Part shown: piece after piece, positions 17,280 to 24,787 of the stretch
How the letters are laid out: each line of letters begins with the position of its first letter
How positions within the stretch are numbered: the first letter of the stretch is position 1
The notes under the pieces: model-generated
Told to the model about the DNA's origin: nothing
What the model saw: the letters and a program-made list of their open reading frames with translations, nothing else
Database searches by the model: none
Translations under genes and position numbers: made by a program
Assembly (NCBI RefSeq): GCF_900890705.1
Contig: NZ_CAAHFH010000002.1
Span: forward strand, 682,001 to 746,000
DNA from: Pontiella sulfatireligans
GTDB taxonomy: Bacteria > Verrucomicrobiota > Kiritimatiellia > Kiritimatiellales > Pontiellaceae
Length of the DNA stretch: 64,000 nucleotides
Direction: 5' to 3'

Positions 17280-18380
17280 ATGAATCCTTCCAAACCAACG
17301 TACTTACGAATATACGATGAAATCAAACTTTTAATCCGAAACCAGACCTACAAACCCGGGGACCTGCTACCGACCGAACAGGAACTGGCCAAAACCTTCA
17401 GCGCATCCCGCCCTACTGTCGCCAAGGCGCTCAAGCTGCTTTGCAACGAAAAGATGGTGCGCCGCCGCGCCGGATTCGGAACACAAGTGCTGCCGCCCGG
17501 CAAGTCGGCGCTGACAGCGGGTCTGCTCATCCCGCGCCTGCATAAAACCGAGATTTTCGAGCCGATCTGCGCCGGCATCATCGAAACCGCGCACGAAAGC
17601 GGCATGCAGATTATCCGCCCGCCGGAGCTCGGCCTCGAACTCGATCCCGCCCTGCTGGCCGAGCAGCTGACCGAGCGGTTCATTGAAGCCAAGGTACACG
17701 GCGTATTCTTCACGCCCATCGAACACATTCCCGACCAGGAAGAATTCAACCTCGAAATCATCCGGCGCCTCACCCGCAAAGGCATCCGCGTGGTGCTGCT
17801 CGACCGCGACGTCTATGCCTGGCCGCGACAGACGCCCTACGACCTGATCGGGATCGACAACATTGAAGCGGGCTACATCATGGCCCGCCACCTCCTCGGC
17901 AACGGATGCAAACAGCTGGCGTTTGTCTCTGCGGCCAATCCCGCCATGACCGTGCAGCTGCGGCGCATCGGAAGCCACGAAGCACTCGTGCAGAGCGATC
18001 AATCCGCCCAAAGCCTAAAAGATTTCACATTCCTGCCCGACGACCCCGAAAAGACCGCCCGGCAGCTGCTGACAGCCAAGACCGACGGCATCCTCTGCGC
18101 CAACGATGCCACCGCTGCCCCGCTGCTGCGCGCCCTGCTCGACCTCGGCGCCGACATCCCGCACAAGCTTCAGGTGTGCGGCTTCGACGACGTAAAATAT
18201 GCCTCGCTGCTCAGCGTTCCCCTCTCCAGCTACCGCCAGCCCTGCAAGGATATCGGCAAGGCGGCCGCGCGCGTCATGCTCAACCGCATCAAATTCCCCG
18301 ACAGCCCCGCCCTGCGCGTCTCCCTCAACGGGCAGCTCGTCATCCGCAACTCCTCCTGCGGCCCCATAAAAGGTTCATAG
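17280..18380 (+). CDS. GntR/LacI-type transcriptional regulator (winged HTH plus sugar-binding domain)
   Basis: 366 residues from the ATG at 17280; the frame extends 13 codons upstream into the operator, which I reject. An N-terminal GntR winged helix (about 5-70: YLRIYDEIKLLIRNQTYKPG, LLPTEQELAKTFSASRPTVA) is joined to a LacI/periplasmic-binding-like effector domain (GVFFTPIEH, VVLLDRD, DLIGIDNIEAGYIMARHLL, GILCANDATA, VCGFDDVKYASLL). This AraR-type architecture controls sugar genes. It is divergent from the fructokinase-permease-dehydrogenase-porin unit and probably represses it until a polyol or derivative binds. Confidence 0.88.
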   Translation: MNPSKPTYLRIYDEIKLLIRNQTYKPGDLLPTEQELAKTFSASRPTVAKALKLLCNEKMVRRRAGFGTQVLPPGKSALTAGLLIPRLHKTEIFEPICAGIIETAHESGMQIIRPPELGLELDPALLAEQLTERFIEAKVHGVFFTPIEHIPDQEEFNLEIIRRLTRKGIRVVLLDRDVYAWPRQTPYDLIGIDNIEAGYIMARHLLGNGCKQLAFVSAANPAMTVQLRRIGSHEALVQSDQSAQSLKDFTFLPDDPEKTARQLLTAKTDGILCANDATAAPLLRALLDLGADIPHKLQVCGFDDVKYASLLSVPLSSYRQPCKDIGKAAARVMLNRIKFPDSPALRVSLNGQLVIRNSSCGPIKGS

Positions 18381-18448
18381 TCCCTCCTTGTCCCCGAGTC
18401 GGGCCGTAATTATACTCTTCCGCGTTACAGCGACACTAGGAGGACACG

Positions 18449-19672
18449 ATGATTCCCGGGAATAGCGAACTACTGCGGCAACTCATGGACAACATGACCG
18501 ACAACATTTTCTTCAAGGATCTGAAGTCCCGCTTCATCATGATCAACAAGGCCTGCGCCCGATGGAATGGATTCGACAACCCCCAGGACGCTGTCGGGAA
18601 GAGCGACTGTGATCTCTTTACCGAGGAATTTGTACAGGCGGCGCACGACGATGAAGTGCATATTTACGAAACCGGTGAACCGCTCGAATGCAAAGAGGAA
18701 CACGCCGAATGGGAAGATGGCCACATGAAATGGGTCTCCACCACCAAGATTCCCCTGCGCGACGCGGACGGCCGGGTCGCAGGATGCATCGGCATCGGGC
18801 GCGACATCACCGACCTCAAGAAAAAGGAAGCCGAATTGGAGGCGGCGACCGACGAACTGCGCCGCACCAACGATCGGCTCCGGCAGGCCAACGAGCAGAT
18901 TTCAGAGGATCTGCAAATGGCCGCACGCCTGCAGCAAACCTTCCTGCCGCAGAACTATCCCGTTTTTCTTTCGCCTGAAAACAAGCCGTTGATCGACTTT
19001 CACTATTACTATGAAGCCGACAGCGAAATCGGTGGCGACTATTGCGCCGTCCACAAGCTCGACGACCATCGCGCCGGACTGCTCATCTGCGACGCCATGG
19101 GCCACGGCGTCCGCGCCGCGCTGATCACCGGAATCATCCGGGCGCTGGCCGACAACCTTGCCCGCGACCCCCGCTCGGCGGGCGATTTCCTCACCTCCCT
19201 GAACCACCAGCTGCACCCCATGCTGCAAAGCAAGGATGCCTTCCTGTTCGTGACCGCCTGCTGTCTGATTATCGACGTCCGCACCAGCGAACTGACCGGG
19301 GCGTTGGCCGGACACCCCGCACCATTCCTGCTTCAGCCCCGGCAGGAAAAAGCCGCCCTTCTCCCGGTCGAAGAAGCCGCCATCGGCCCGGCCCTGGCGA
19401 TCACCGATGATTTCCAATACGAAACCTTTTCCATCCAACTGAATCCCGGCGACCAGATCCTGATGTACACCGACGGCATATGCGAAGCGGCCGATGAGTC
19501 CGGCGAAGAATTCGGCACGATCCTCCTTCAGCAAATCCTCCTCGAAAACAGCAGCCTGCCGCTCAAGGAACTCTTCCCCCGCATGATTAAAGCCGCCCAG
19601 AACCACACCCACCACAAAAAGCTCGGCGACGACGTCTGCCTGCTCGGTTTTTCACTAGGCGGCCCAGCCTGA
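18449..19672 (+). CDS. PAS-domain SpoIIE/RsbU-type serine phosphatase
   Basis: 407 residues, AGGAGG before the ATG. A PAS domain (about 8-125: LMDNMTDNIFFKDLKSRFIM...GIGRDITDLKKKE) leads through a coiled coil (122-155) to a PP2C-like SpoIIE domain with metal-binding D197 (EIGGDY) and D215 (DAMGHG), then GHPAPFL, YTDGICEA and DDVCLL. Such proteins dephosphorylate anti-sigma-factor antagonists or related partners in response to a signal. No anti-sigma or antagonist gene is adjacent, so the target is unknown. Cytoplasmic; no membrane segment. Confidence 0.9.
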   Translation: MIPGNSELLRQLMDNMTDNIFFKDLKSRFIMINKACARWNGFDNPQDAVGKSDCDLFTEEFVQAAHDDEVHIYETGEPLECKEEHAEWEDGHMKWVSTTKIPLRDADGRVAGCIGIGRDITDLKKKEAELEAATDELRRTNDRLRQANEQISEDLQMAARLQQTFLPQNYPVFLSPENKPLIDFHYYYEADSEIGGDYCAVHKLDDHRAGLLICDAMGHGVRAALITGIIRALADNLARDPRSAGDFLTSLNHQLHPMLQSKDAFLFVTACCLIIDVRTSELTGALAGHPAPFLLQPRQEKAALLPVEEAAIGPALAITDDFQYETFSIQLNPGDQILMYTDGICEAADESGEEFGTILLQQILLENSSLPLKELFPRMIKAAQNHTHHKKLGDDVCLLGFSLGGPA

Positions 19673-19769
19673 GCTACCTCGTGGGAAACCGAGGAGGGGC
19701 GTCGCGCTCCATCCTGCATGTGTGCAATATTTCCCCTGTGGTCACGTTTGGTGTTTTTTGGAGGTGCTT

Positions 19770-20558
19770 ATGAAACGGATATTGTTTATTGCCCTGTTGT
19801 TCGCCGCGGAGGTTTGTTTTTCGGCGGAGCTGGAGACGCGCAGCTGGAAGGTTGATGGGCTGAAGCGCACTGCGCTGGTGCATATGCCTGAGGGGAAAAA
19901 GCTTGCCCCGCTGGTTTTTGTTTTTCATGGCCATGGCGGGAGTATGCGCAATGGCGCGCGCAGCTTCCGGATCCATGAACTCTGGCCAGAAGCGACCGTG
20001 GTGTATATGCAGGGGCTTCCGACCGTCGGACAGCTGACCGATCCGGAAGGAAAGAAGAATGGCTGGAATTCCAATCCGTCCGACGCCGCCAACCGCGACC
20101 TGAAATTTTACGATACGGTTTATGCTTCGCTCCAAGGGCAAATCGATACCAACCGGGTTTTCAGCACGGGCCATTCCAACGGCGGCGGATTCACCTATTG
20201 CCTCTGGGCGGCGCGCGGGGAGCAGCTGACAGCCGTTGCACCGTCGGCCGCGGTGTCCCGCCACATAAAGAATCTGAAACCCAAACCGGCCCTGCACGTG
20301 GCCGGCACGAACGACACCTTGGTAAAATATAAGTGGCAGAAAACAATGATGGCTGTTGTTAAGCGGCTGAACGGCTGTTCCGGTGAAGGCCAGCCATGGC
20401 AATCGTCCGGCGACCTGACCGGCACGCTCTACCCCTCCAAAAGCGGCACGCCGTTTGTCACGCTGCTTTCGCCCGGCACCCACAAGTTCCCAGCGGCAGC
20501 CCCGGCGTTGATCGTCCGCTTTTTCCAAACCGACTGGGCCGAAACCAATGCTCCATAA
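19770..20558 (+). CDS. Secreted CE1-like esterase / PHB depolymerase-family hydrolase
   Basis: 262 residues from the ATG at 19770 (GGAGG upstream); 16 open upstream codons are rejected. A signal peptide (MKRILFIALLFAAEVCFS) is followed by an alpha/beta-hydrolase: oxyanion FHGHGG (about 52-57), nucleophile S136 in GHSNGGG, acid D182 in GTNDT, and His in SPGTHKFP. This is the LpqC/feruloyl-esterase/PHB depolymerase group, which cleaves esters in plant polysaccharides or polyesters. Exported to the periplasm or beyond. Substrate not determined. Confidence 0.82.
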   Translation: MKRILFIALLFAAEVCFSAELETRSWKVDGLKRTALVHMPEGKKLAPLVFVFHGHGGSMRNGARSFRIHELWPEATVVYMQGLPTVGQLTDPEGKKNGWNSNPSDAANRDLKFYDTVYASLQGQIDTNRVFSTGHSNGGGFTYCLWAARGEQLTAVAPSAAVSRHIKNLKPKPALHVAGTNDTLVKYKWQKTMMAVVKRLNGCSGEGQPWQSSGDLTGTLYPSKSGTPFVTLLSPGTHKFPAAAPALIVRFFQTDWAETNAP

Positions 20559-20579
20559 GCTCTATCTCTGAACCGTTAT

Positions 20580-21050
20580 TCAGCCGGATTGTGCAATGGC
20601 CGCACAGGAGGACGGAGGGAGGGACTGAAATGCCGCATCGGCCTTGCTACTCCTCTTTTCTTCATCCAGTCGAGCAATCTTCTTGGCCAACCGGGTGGAC
20701 TCAACGGAATCGGCCATGGAGGCATAACACCCCATCGCACCTAACAGTGGCGCGGTTGAATCGGGTGAGCATTCTGCGGCCTTCCCGTAGAATTTCAGGG
20801 CCTGCTTAAATCCGCCGGCCTGATAATGCAGCCAACCCGCCCGGAGATAAGCCGTACAGGATCGGCCCACAACCGTTAGGATCTGCCCATGAATTTCCAA
20901 CGCCAGTGTAAGATCGCCATCTAGTTCCGCATCGAGTGACTCATTCCAGATGGTCTGCAGAATATAGCTGCCGCCTTCCACAATGGACTCACTGATTTCA
21001 AAAGCCTGTTCTTCAACAAGCGGCCGGGGAGTAGTTTCTGCTGAATTCAT
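20580..21050 (-). CDS. Small TPR-type protein
   Basis: 156 residues from the ATG at 21050 (GGAGA about 8 nt upstream); 23 further upstream codons lack support. The middle part CTAYLRAGWLHYQAGGFKQA and LKFYGKAAECSPDSTAPLLG reads as a tetratricopeptide pair. No signal peptide. Similar small TPR proteins act as type III secretion chaperones (SycD/LcrH), and the pattern of a hydrophilic start and about 150 residues would fit, but no secretion genes are nearby, so I leave the function open. Confidence 0.65.
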   Translation of the reverse strand: MNSAETTPRPLVEEQAFEISESIVEGGSYILQTIWNESLDAELDGDLTLALEIHGQILTVVGRSCTAYLRAGWLHYQAGGFKQALKFYGKAAECSPDSTAPLLGAMGCYASMADSVESTRLAKKIARLDEEKRSSKADAAFQSLPPSSCAAIAQSG

Positions 21051-21178
21051 ACTCAGTTCTCCGTTCTTTGATGCTGCTATTGGAACAGATGAACGTGACA
21101 ACCTAATGACATCCTCCATGAATCATTTGTCATATTCCATTCGTTGGAAACGTATGATCTACTGAAGAATTGCATATC

Positions 21179-21300
21179 TCAAGGTATTGAGACGCGATAG
21201 AAGGCGTTGCTAGCAGGCGGCGAAGGATCGCGCAATACAAGTGCGGCTTCGCCATTGTTTTCGAATTCCTGTCCGGCGACCAGCGGCCAATCACTGGAAG
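21179..21300 (-). pseudogene. C-terminal tail of a lost secreted protein
   Basis: The minus frame ending at 21179 finishes with SSDWPLVAGQEFENNGEAAL and VLRDPSPPASNAFYRVSIP. The ending 'pp..NAFYRV' is typical of the last beta-strand of large secreted PVC-group proteins. Upstream of about 21300 the frame enters the transposase relic on the other strand and the similarity ends. I read it as the surviving tail of a gene cut by the insertion element. The family is unknown and the call rests on the ending. Confidence 0.4.
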
Positions 21301-21986
21301 CGAGGTTTAAGGAAATCGCCCGCCAGCTCTTCGCCGCCCACCCCTCCATAGCCGGACAACTCAGGGATCTGCGCAAGGCGCGGCGCGGGTCGCGCGGGCT
21401 CCAGCTCGTGAGCGCCTTTTGCGGGGAAACCGGCCGCTGGCTCGGCACCAAGCCCGTTGAAGAAAAATCCAACGAAATTCCCTCCGCCCGTTAGCTTGCA
21501 AAGAAGTGCGCCGAGGATGGAGGCATGATCTACGCGGCCACATCCGGGCAGATCTGATTCCCCCACGCAAAAACCGCGGCGATGCTCACGCAATGCACTG
21601 ATCAAGGCAAAGATCCCGAATCCATCGACGACCTGGTCGTCTACCTGTTCTCCAGTCGCGCCGGGCTGACGGCGGAAGAGATGCTCGATCTCAAACGCGG
21701 CTGCAGGGACATCGGAAACGGCGCCCACCAGCGGCTCGACAACTCCCGCTTCCAGGAAGACAAAAGCCGCGTCCGAAACCGCAATGCCGCCCATAACCTC
21801 GGCTTGTTCCACCGGGCAGCCCTTTCGCTGGCTCGGCATTGGATTGACCACCAGCCCAATGCCCGCCCGTCGACAACCAACGGTTTTTTCGGGGCGATGA
21901 AGAAAAACAGATCGGAACTGGCCTTCCGGGTCGTGACCTCGAAGAAATCATCATGGCTTCCAAAAGTGTCAGCCGATTCTATATGA
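21300..21986 (+). pseudogene. ISAs1-family transposase relic
   Basis: Two pieces in different frames resemble ISAs1 DDE transposases. The first (frame ending 21494) has RRGSRGLQLVSAFCGETGRW and EKSNEIPSAR, matching the family's 'DGK..RGS...LHLVSAF...KSNEI.A'. The second (frame ending 21986) has LTAEEMLDLKRGCRDIGNGA, SRFQEDKSRVRNRNAAHNLG and LFHRAALSLARHW, matching the C-terminal 'RGHW.IEN.LH..LD..F.ED.SRVR..NA...L...RR.AL.L'. About 0.69 kb of the normal 1.1 kb remains, with a stop and a deletion between the pieces. Not functional. Confidence 0.65.
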
Positions 21987-22024
21987 ATCAGTCATGGAGG
22001 ACGCCCTTTTCGCTTTGTTAGGGT

Positions 22025-22052
22025 TTGACATCGCAGAATTTATTGGTAGTTT
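22025..22052 (+). promoter_or_regulatory. Candidate sigma-70 promoter for rpmH
   Basis: TTGACA (22025-22030) is a perfect -35 hexamer, followed 16 bases later by TAGTTT (22047-22052), a weak -10, in an AT-rich stretch just before rpmH. Position about 35 bases upstream of the rpmH ATG is suitable. Inference from consensus only. Confidence 0.45.
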
Positions 22053-22086
22053 AGCCTGCTTTTTAGAACAAGAGGGTATTTTAGAG

Positions 22087-22224
22087 ATGAAACGTACATA
22101 CAATCCATCAAAGATCAAACGGGCCCGCAAGTGCGGATTCCGCAAGCGCAATTCTACCTCAGACGGCCGTGCCATTCTGAAGCGTCGCCGCCAAAAAGGC
22201 CGCAAGCGCCTGACTGCTGTTTAA
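22087..22224 (+). CDS. rpmH: Ribosomal protein bL34
   Basis: 45 residues: MKRTYNPSKIKRARKCGFRK begins the protein and the rest is strongly basic (AILKRRRQKGRKRLTAV). This is the classic bL34 sequence (MKRTyqPs..kR.r.hGFr.Rm.T..Gr.vl..RR.KGRkrL). It is a small component of the large ribosomal subunit. It heads the usual rpmH-rnpA-yidD-yidC order. Unlike many bacteria, dnaA is not next to it; the upstream neighbour is a transposase relic. Confidence 0.97.
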   Translation: MKRTYNPSKIKRARKCGFRKRNSTSDGRAILKRRRQKGRKRLTAV

Positions 22225-22238
22225 TTAAGGTAAAGAAC

Positions 22239-22718
22239 ATGCCCGAGCCCCATAACCGGGAGTCGGACCGTTCCATCGACTCAAGCCCGCTTCACAAGAG
22301 CGGGCTTGATCGTCGTTTATCGAAAGAGCACCGGCTGACCCATTCGTCCCTCTTTTCCGAAACCTTCAGTCAAGGAAAGAAATGGGTCGGGCGCAACATG
22401 GTGATGTGGCGGCGCAGCGGTGAAGGCACCGCCCTCCGGCTCGGCGTTGTGACCAGCAAGAAAGTGCACTTGCGCGCCAACCAGCGCAACTTTGCGCGTC
22501 GGCGCCTGCGCGAAGCCTACCGCAATCTGCGTCCCTACTTTTCCGGCGACTTCGACGTACTCCTCATCGGGCGTCGCGCGATCCTTTCCGCCGAGTGGCC
22601 GGACATTATCCGCGAAATGCTCAAGCTCGCCCAAAAGGCAGGCCTCATATCCGAAGAAAACCTGAAACAGGCAGAAAAGGAATTTGATCAAACCAATGTC
22701 CGGACGAATGTTGATTGA
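22239..22718 (+). CDS. rnpA: Ribonuclease P protein component
   Basis: 159 residues; ATG at 22239 with AAGG 7 nt upstream, 14 bases after rpmH. RnpA is the protein subunit that helps RNase P RNA cleave tRNA 5' leaders. The core starts at about residue 27 (RLSKEHRLTHSSLFSETFSQ) and includes LRLGVVTSKKVHLRANQRNF and ARRRLREAYR, corresponding to the family's RNR motif. The first 25 residues are an extra hydrophilic extension encoded across a perfect hairpin (22281-22309); no other start codon fits the frame. A C-terminal 25-residue tail overlaps yidD. Confidence 0.92.
   Translation: MPEPHNRESDRSIDSSPLHKSGLDRRLSKEHRLTHSSLFSETFSQGKKWVGRNMVMWRRSGEGTALRLGVVTSKKVHLRANQRNFARRRLREAYRNLRPYFSGDFDVLLIGRRAILSAEWPDIIREMLKLAQKAGLISEENLKQAEKEFDQTNVRTNVD
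22281..22309 (+). repeat. Perfect 11-bp hairpin inside the 5' end of rnpA
   Basis: TCAAGCCCGCT (22281-22291) and AGCGGGCTTGA (22299-22309) pair exactly around a 7-base loop. It sits 42 bases after the rnpA ATG, upstream of the conserved core. No T-run follows, so it does not look like a standard terminator, but a stable stem here could lower rnpA expression relative to rpmH. Confidence 0.75.
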
Positions 22719-22944
22719 GTTGCCGGTGAAAGCGGCAGTTTTGCTGATCCGGCTTTACCAAAAGGCGGTCAGCCCATGGCTCGGCCAACGTTGCCGCTTC
22801 CACCCGAGCTGCTCCAACTATTGCATTGATGCACTCAAACAACATGGTATGGTTCTCGGTCTTTGGCTTGGAATTAAAAGAATATGCAAGTGCCACCCGT
22901 TCCACCCCGGCGGATACGACCCCGTTCCCCGCCGGAAAAAATAA
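22696..22944 (+). CDS. yidD: Membrane protein insertion efficiency factor YidD
   Basis: 82 residues from the ATG at 22696 (a TTG at 22684 and an ATG at 22708 are alternatives; the ribosome site is unclear). It overlaps the end of rnpA, as usual. The pattern LLIRLYQKAVSPWLG, CRFHPSCSNYCIDAL and CKCHPFHPGGYDPVP contains the conserved cysteines and the HP..PGG.DPVP ending of the family. It is an amphipathic inner-membrane-associated protein that helps YidC-dependent insertion. Confidence 0.93.
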   Translation: MSGRMLIELPVKAAVLLIRLYQKAVSPWLGQRCRFHPSCSNYCIDALKQHGMVLGLWLGIKRICKCHPFHPGGYDPVPRRKK

Positions 22945-22962
22945 TTTTAGAAGAGAGATGAT

Positions 22963-24723
22963 ATGAATAAAAAAGACCTGATCCCCGTAATCTTGCTGGC
23001 GTTGCTCATCCCGGCCTGGATGTTTATCGACCGCACCTTCATTGCCCCGAAATATCCGGCCAAAACCCCCGCCCCGGTTGAACAGGCAGCAACGGAAGCA
23101 CCACTGGCCGGCAACACGGAAGGCGTCGCCCTTCCCGAAACAGCCGCGGAAGCCGCAACCAAAGTTGCGCAGGCCATTCCCGAGGCCGTGGTCGTTCCAG
23201 ACGAGGAAGTAACCGGCGAGCTTTCAAACGATATCGTCAAACTAACGGTCACCTCGCTGGGCGGCGGCATCAAGACCGCCACCCTGCTGGAATACCCGAA
23301 GTTCAAAGGGGAGCCCGACCCGGTCGTGCTCGACTTTTCCGGCGCAACAGCCCTCGCCTATGAAGGCCTTGCGGGCATCGGCGACCAAGAATCGCTCAAC
23401 ATTAAAACCCTTGATGACAGCAAAACCGCCGTCTTCACCAAAACCTGGAAAGGCGGCACCGCCTTCGAGCGCACCATCACGCTGGGCAACGGCTACCTGC
23501 TGACCATCAAAGACCGTTTCATCAACTCCAGCCCCGAGCCTTGGAACATTCCGGCCATCCGCATCCTGACCGGCCCGATGCAAAACCCGCCCACCATAAA
23601 GGCCATGAAAGGCGTCAGCATCCTCGGCGTCGACTCCTACGCTCCCATCGCCGGCATCAACTATTGGGGGCGCAAACTCAACAAGCTGTTCAAAGAAGCC
23701 GGAAAACCGGAAACACTGGATGCGGTTCCGGAAGGCATGTCCAACATGCCGGTCGATTGGGTGGCGGCCAAAAACAAGTTTTTCACACAGATCCTGAGCC
23801 CAACAGAGCCCATCGCCACGATGGCCCTGCTCTGCCAGCGCGATCCTGCCGAGAAAGGCATCCTTCCAAGCGAGATCAGAGCAGCACTGGCCTTCAAGCC
23901 AGCCGCCGTCAATGCAGGCGACGCACTGGAACTCGACTACACCTACTTCATCGGCCCAAAAAAATATTCCACTCTCGAAGCCGTCGGCAACAACATGCAA
24001 GGCGTGATGGAATTTGAGACCACCGGAATCTTCTCCTTCATGAACTGGCTGATGGAACCGGCGCGCAGAGCCCTGCTGTGGACGCTCAATCTGTTCTACG
24101 GCATAGTCCGCAACTACGGCATCGCCATTATCCTGCTGACCCTGCTCGTCCGCATCCTGTTCTGGCCGCTCACGCACAAGAGCACGGAAAGCATGCGGCG
24201 CATGCAGGAGATCCAGCCGGAAGTCAAGGCGCTCCAGGCCAAGTACGGAAAGGCCAATCCGCAAAAGCTGCAACAGGAAACCATGAAGCTCTACAAAGAG
24301 AAGAAGGTCAATCCGATGGGAGGCTGCCTGCCGATGGTCGTGCAGATTCCGGTATTTATTGCGCTCTTCACCGTATTGCGCAACGCCATCGAGCTCCGCT
24401 ATGCCGGCTTCCTTTGGATCTCCGACCTCAGCACGGCTGAAAACCTGTTCGCCGGCCAGATTCCATTCGTTGGCTCGCTCAACATCCTTCCCTTGCTAAT
24501 GTCGGCCTCAATGGTTTGGCAGCAAAAGATGACCCCTACTGCGGTCGCGACCCCAGAACAACAGCAACAGCAGAAAATGATGACGTTCATGATGCCGATC
24601 ATGATGCTGTTCTTCTTCTACACCATGCCGTCGGGCCTAGTGCTCTACTGGACCACCAGCAACCTGTTGATGATCGCCCAGACCGGACTGCGCAATCTGA
24701 AGAAAAAGAAGGCTGAAGCGTAG
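22963..24723 (+). CDS. yidC: Membrane protein insertase YidC
   Basis: 586 residues, 18 bases after yidD. YidC inserts and folds inner-membrane proteins with or without SecYEG. An N-terminal membrane anchor (LIPVILLALLIPAWMFI) leads to a large periplasmic domain (about 60-350), then the conserved core with FFWPLTHKST-like FWPLTHKSTESMRRMQEIQP, KALQAKYG, NPMGGCLPMVVQIPVFIALF and the final helices (FFFYTMPSGLVLYWTTSNLL). The length and periplasmic domain are of the Gram-negative type. Last gene of the rpmH-rnpA-yidD-yidC unit. Confidence 0.96.
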   Translation: MNKKDLIPVILLALLIPAWMFIDRTFIAPKYPAKTPAPVEQAATEAPLAGNTEGVALPETAAEAATKVAQAIPEAVVVPDEEVTGELSNDIVKLTVTSLGGGIKTATLLEYPKFKGEPDPVVLDFSGATALAYEGLAGIGDQESLNIKTLDDSKTAVFTKTWKGGTAFERTITLGNGYLLTIKDRFINSSPEPWNIPAIRILTGPMQNPPTIKAMKGVSILGVDSYAPIAGINYWGRKLNKLFKEAGKPETLDAVPEGMSNMPVDWVAAKNKFFTQILSPTEPIATMALLCQRDPAEKGILPSEIRAALAFKPAAVNAGDALELDYTYFIGPKKYSTLEAVGNNMQGVMEFETTGIFSFMNWLMEPARRALLWTLNLFYGIVRNYGIAIILLTLLVRILFWPLTHKSTESMRRMQEIQPEVKALQAKYGKANPQKLQQETMKLYKEKKVNPMGGCLPMVVQIPVFIALFTVLRNAIELRYAGFLWISDLSTAENLFAGQIPFVGSLNILPLLMSASMVWQQKMTPTAVATPEQQQQQKMMTFMMPIMMLFFFYTMPSGLVLYWTTSNLLMIAQTGLRNLKKKKAEA

Positions 24724-24760
24724 CGTATTGCGGGAAACTTCCGGACTCTTCCGGCCTGGT

Positions 24761-24787
24761 CAATACGTAATACGCAGTACGTAATAC
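24761..24787. repeat. Iterated TACGTAATAC word in yidC-rpoN spacer
   Basis: The short gap between convergent yidC and rpoN is made largely of TACGTAATACGCAGTACG followed by TAATAC, two copies of a near-palindromic word. A similar word (CCGTAATTCGTAATTCGTA) occupies the valS leader at 31602-31620. Listed as a member of the iterated-word spacer class; no T-run terminator is seen. Confidence 0.55.
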
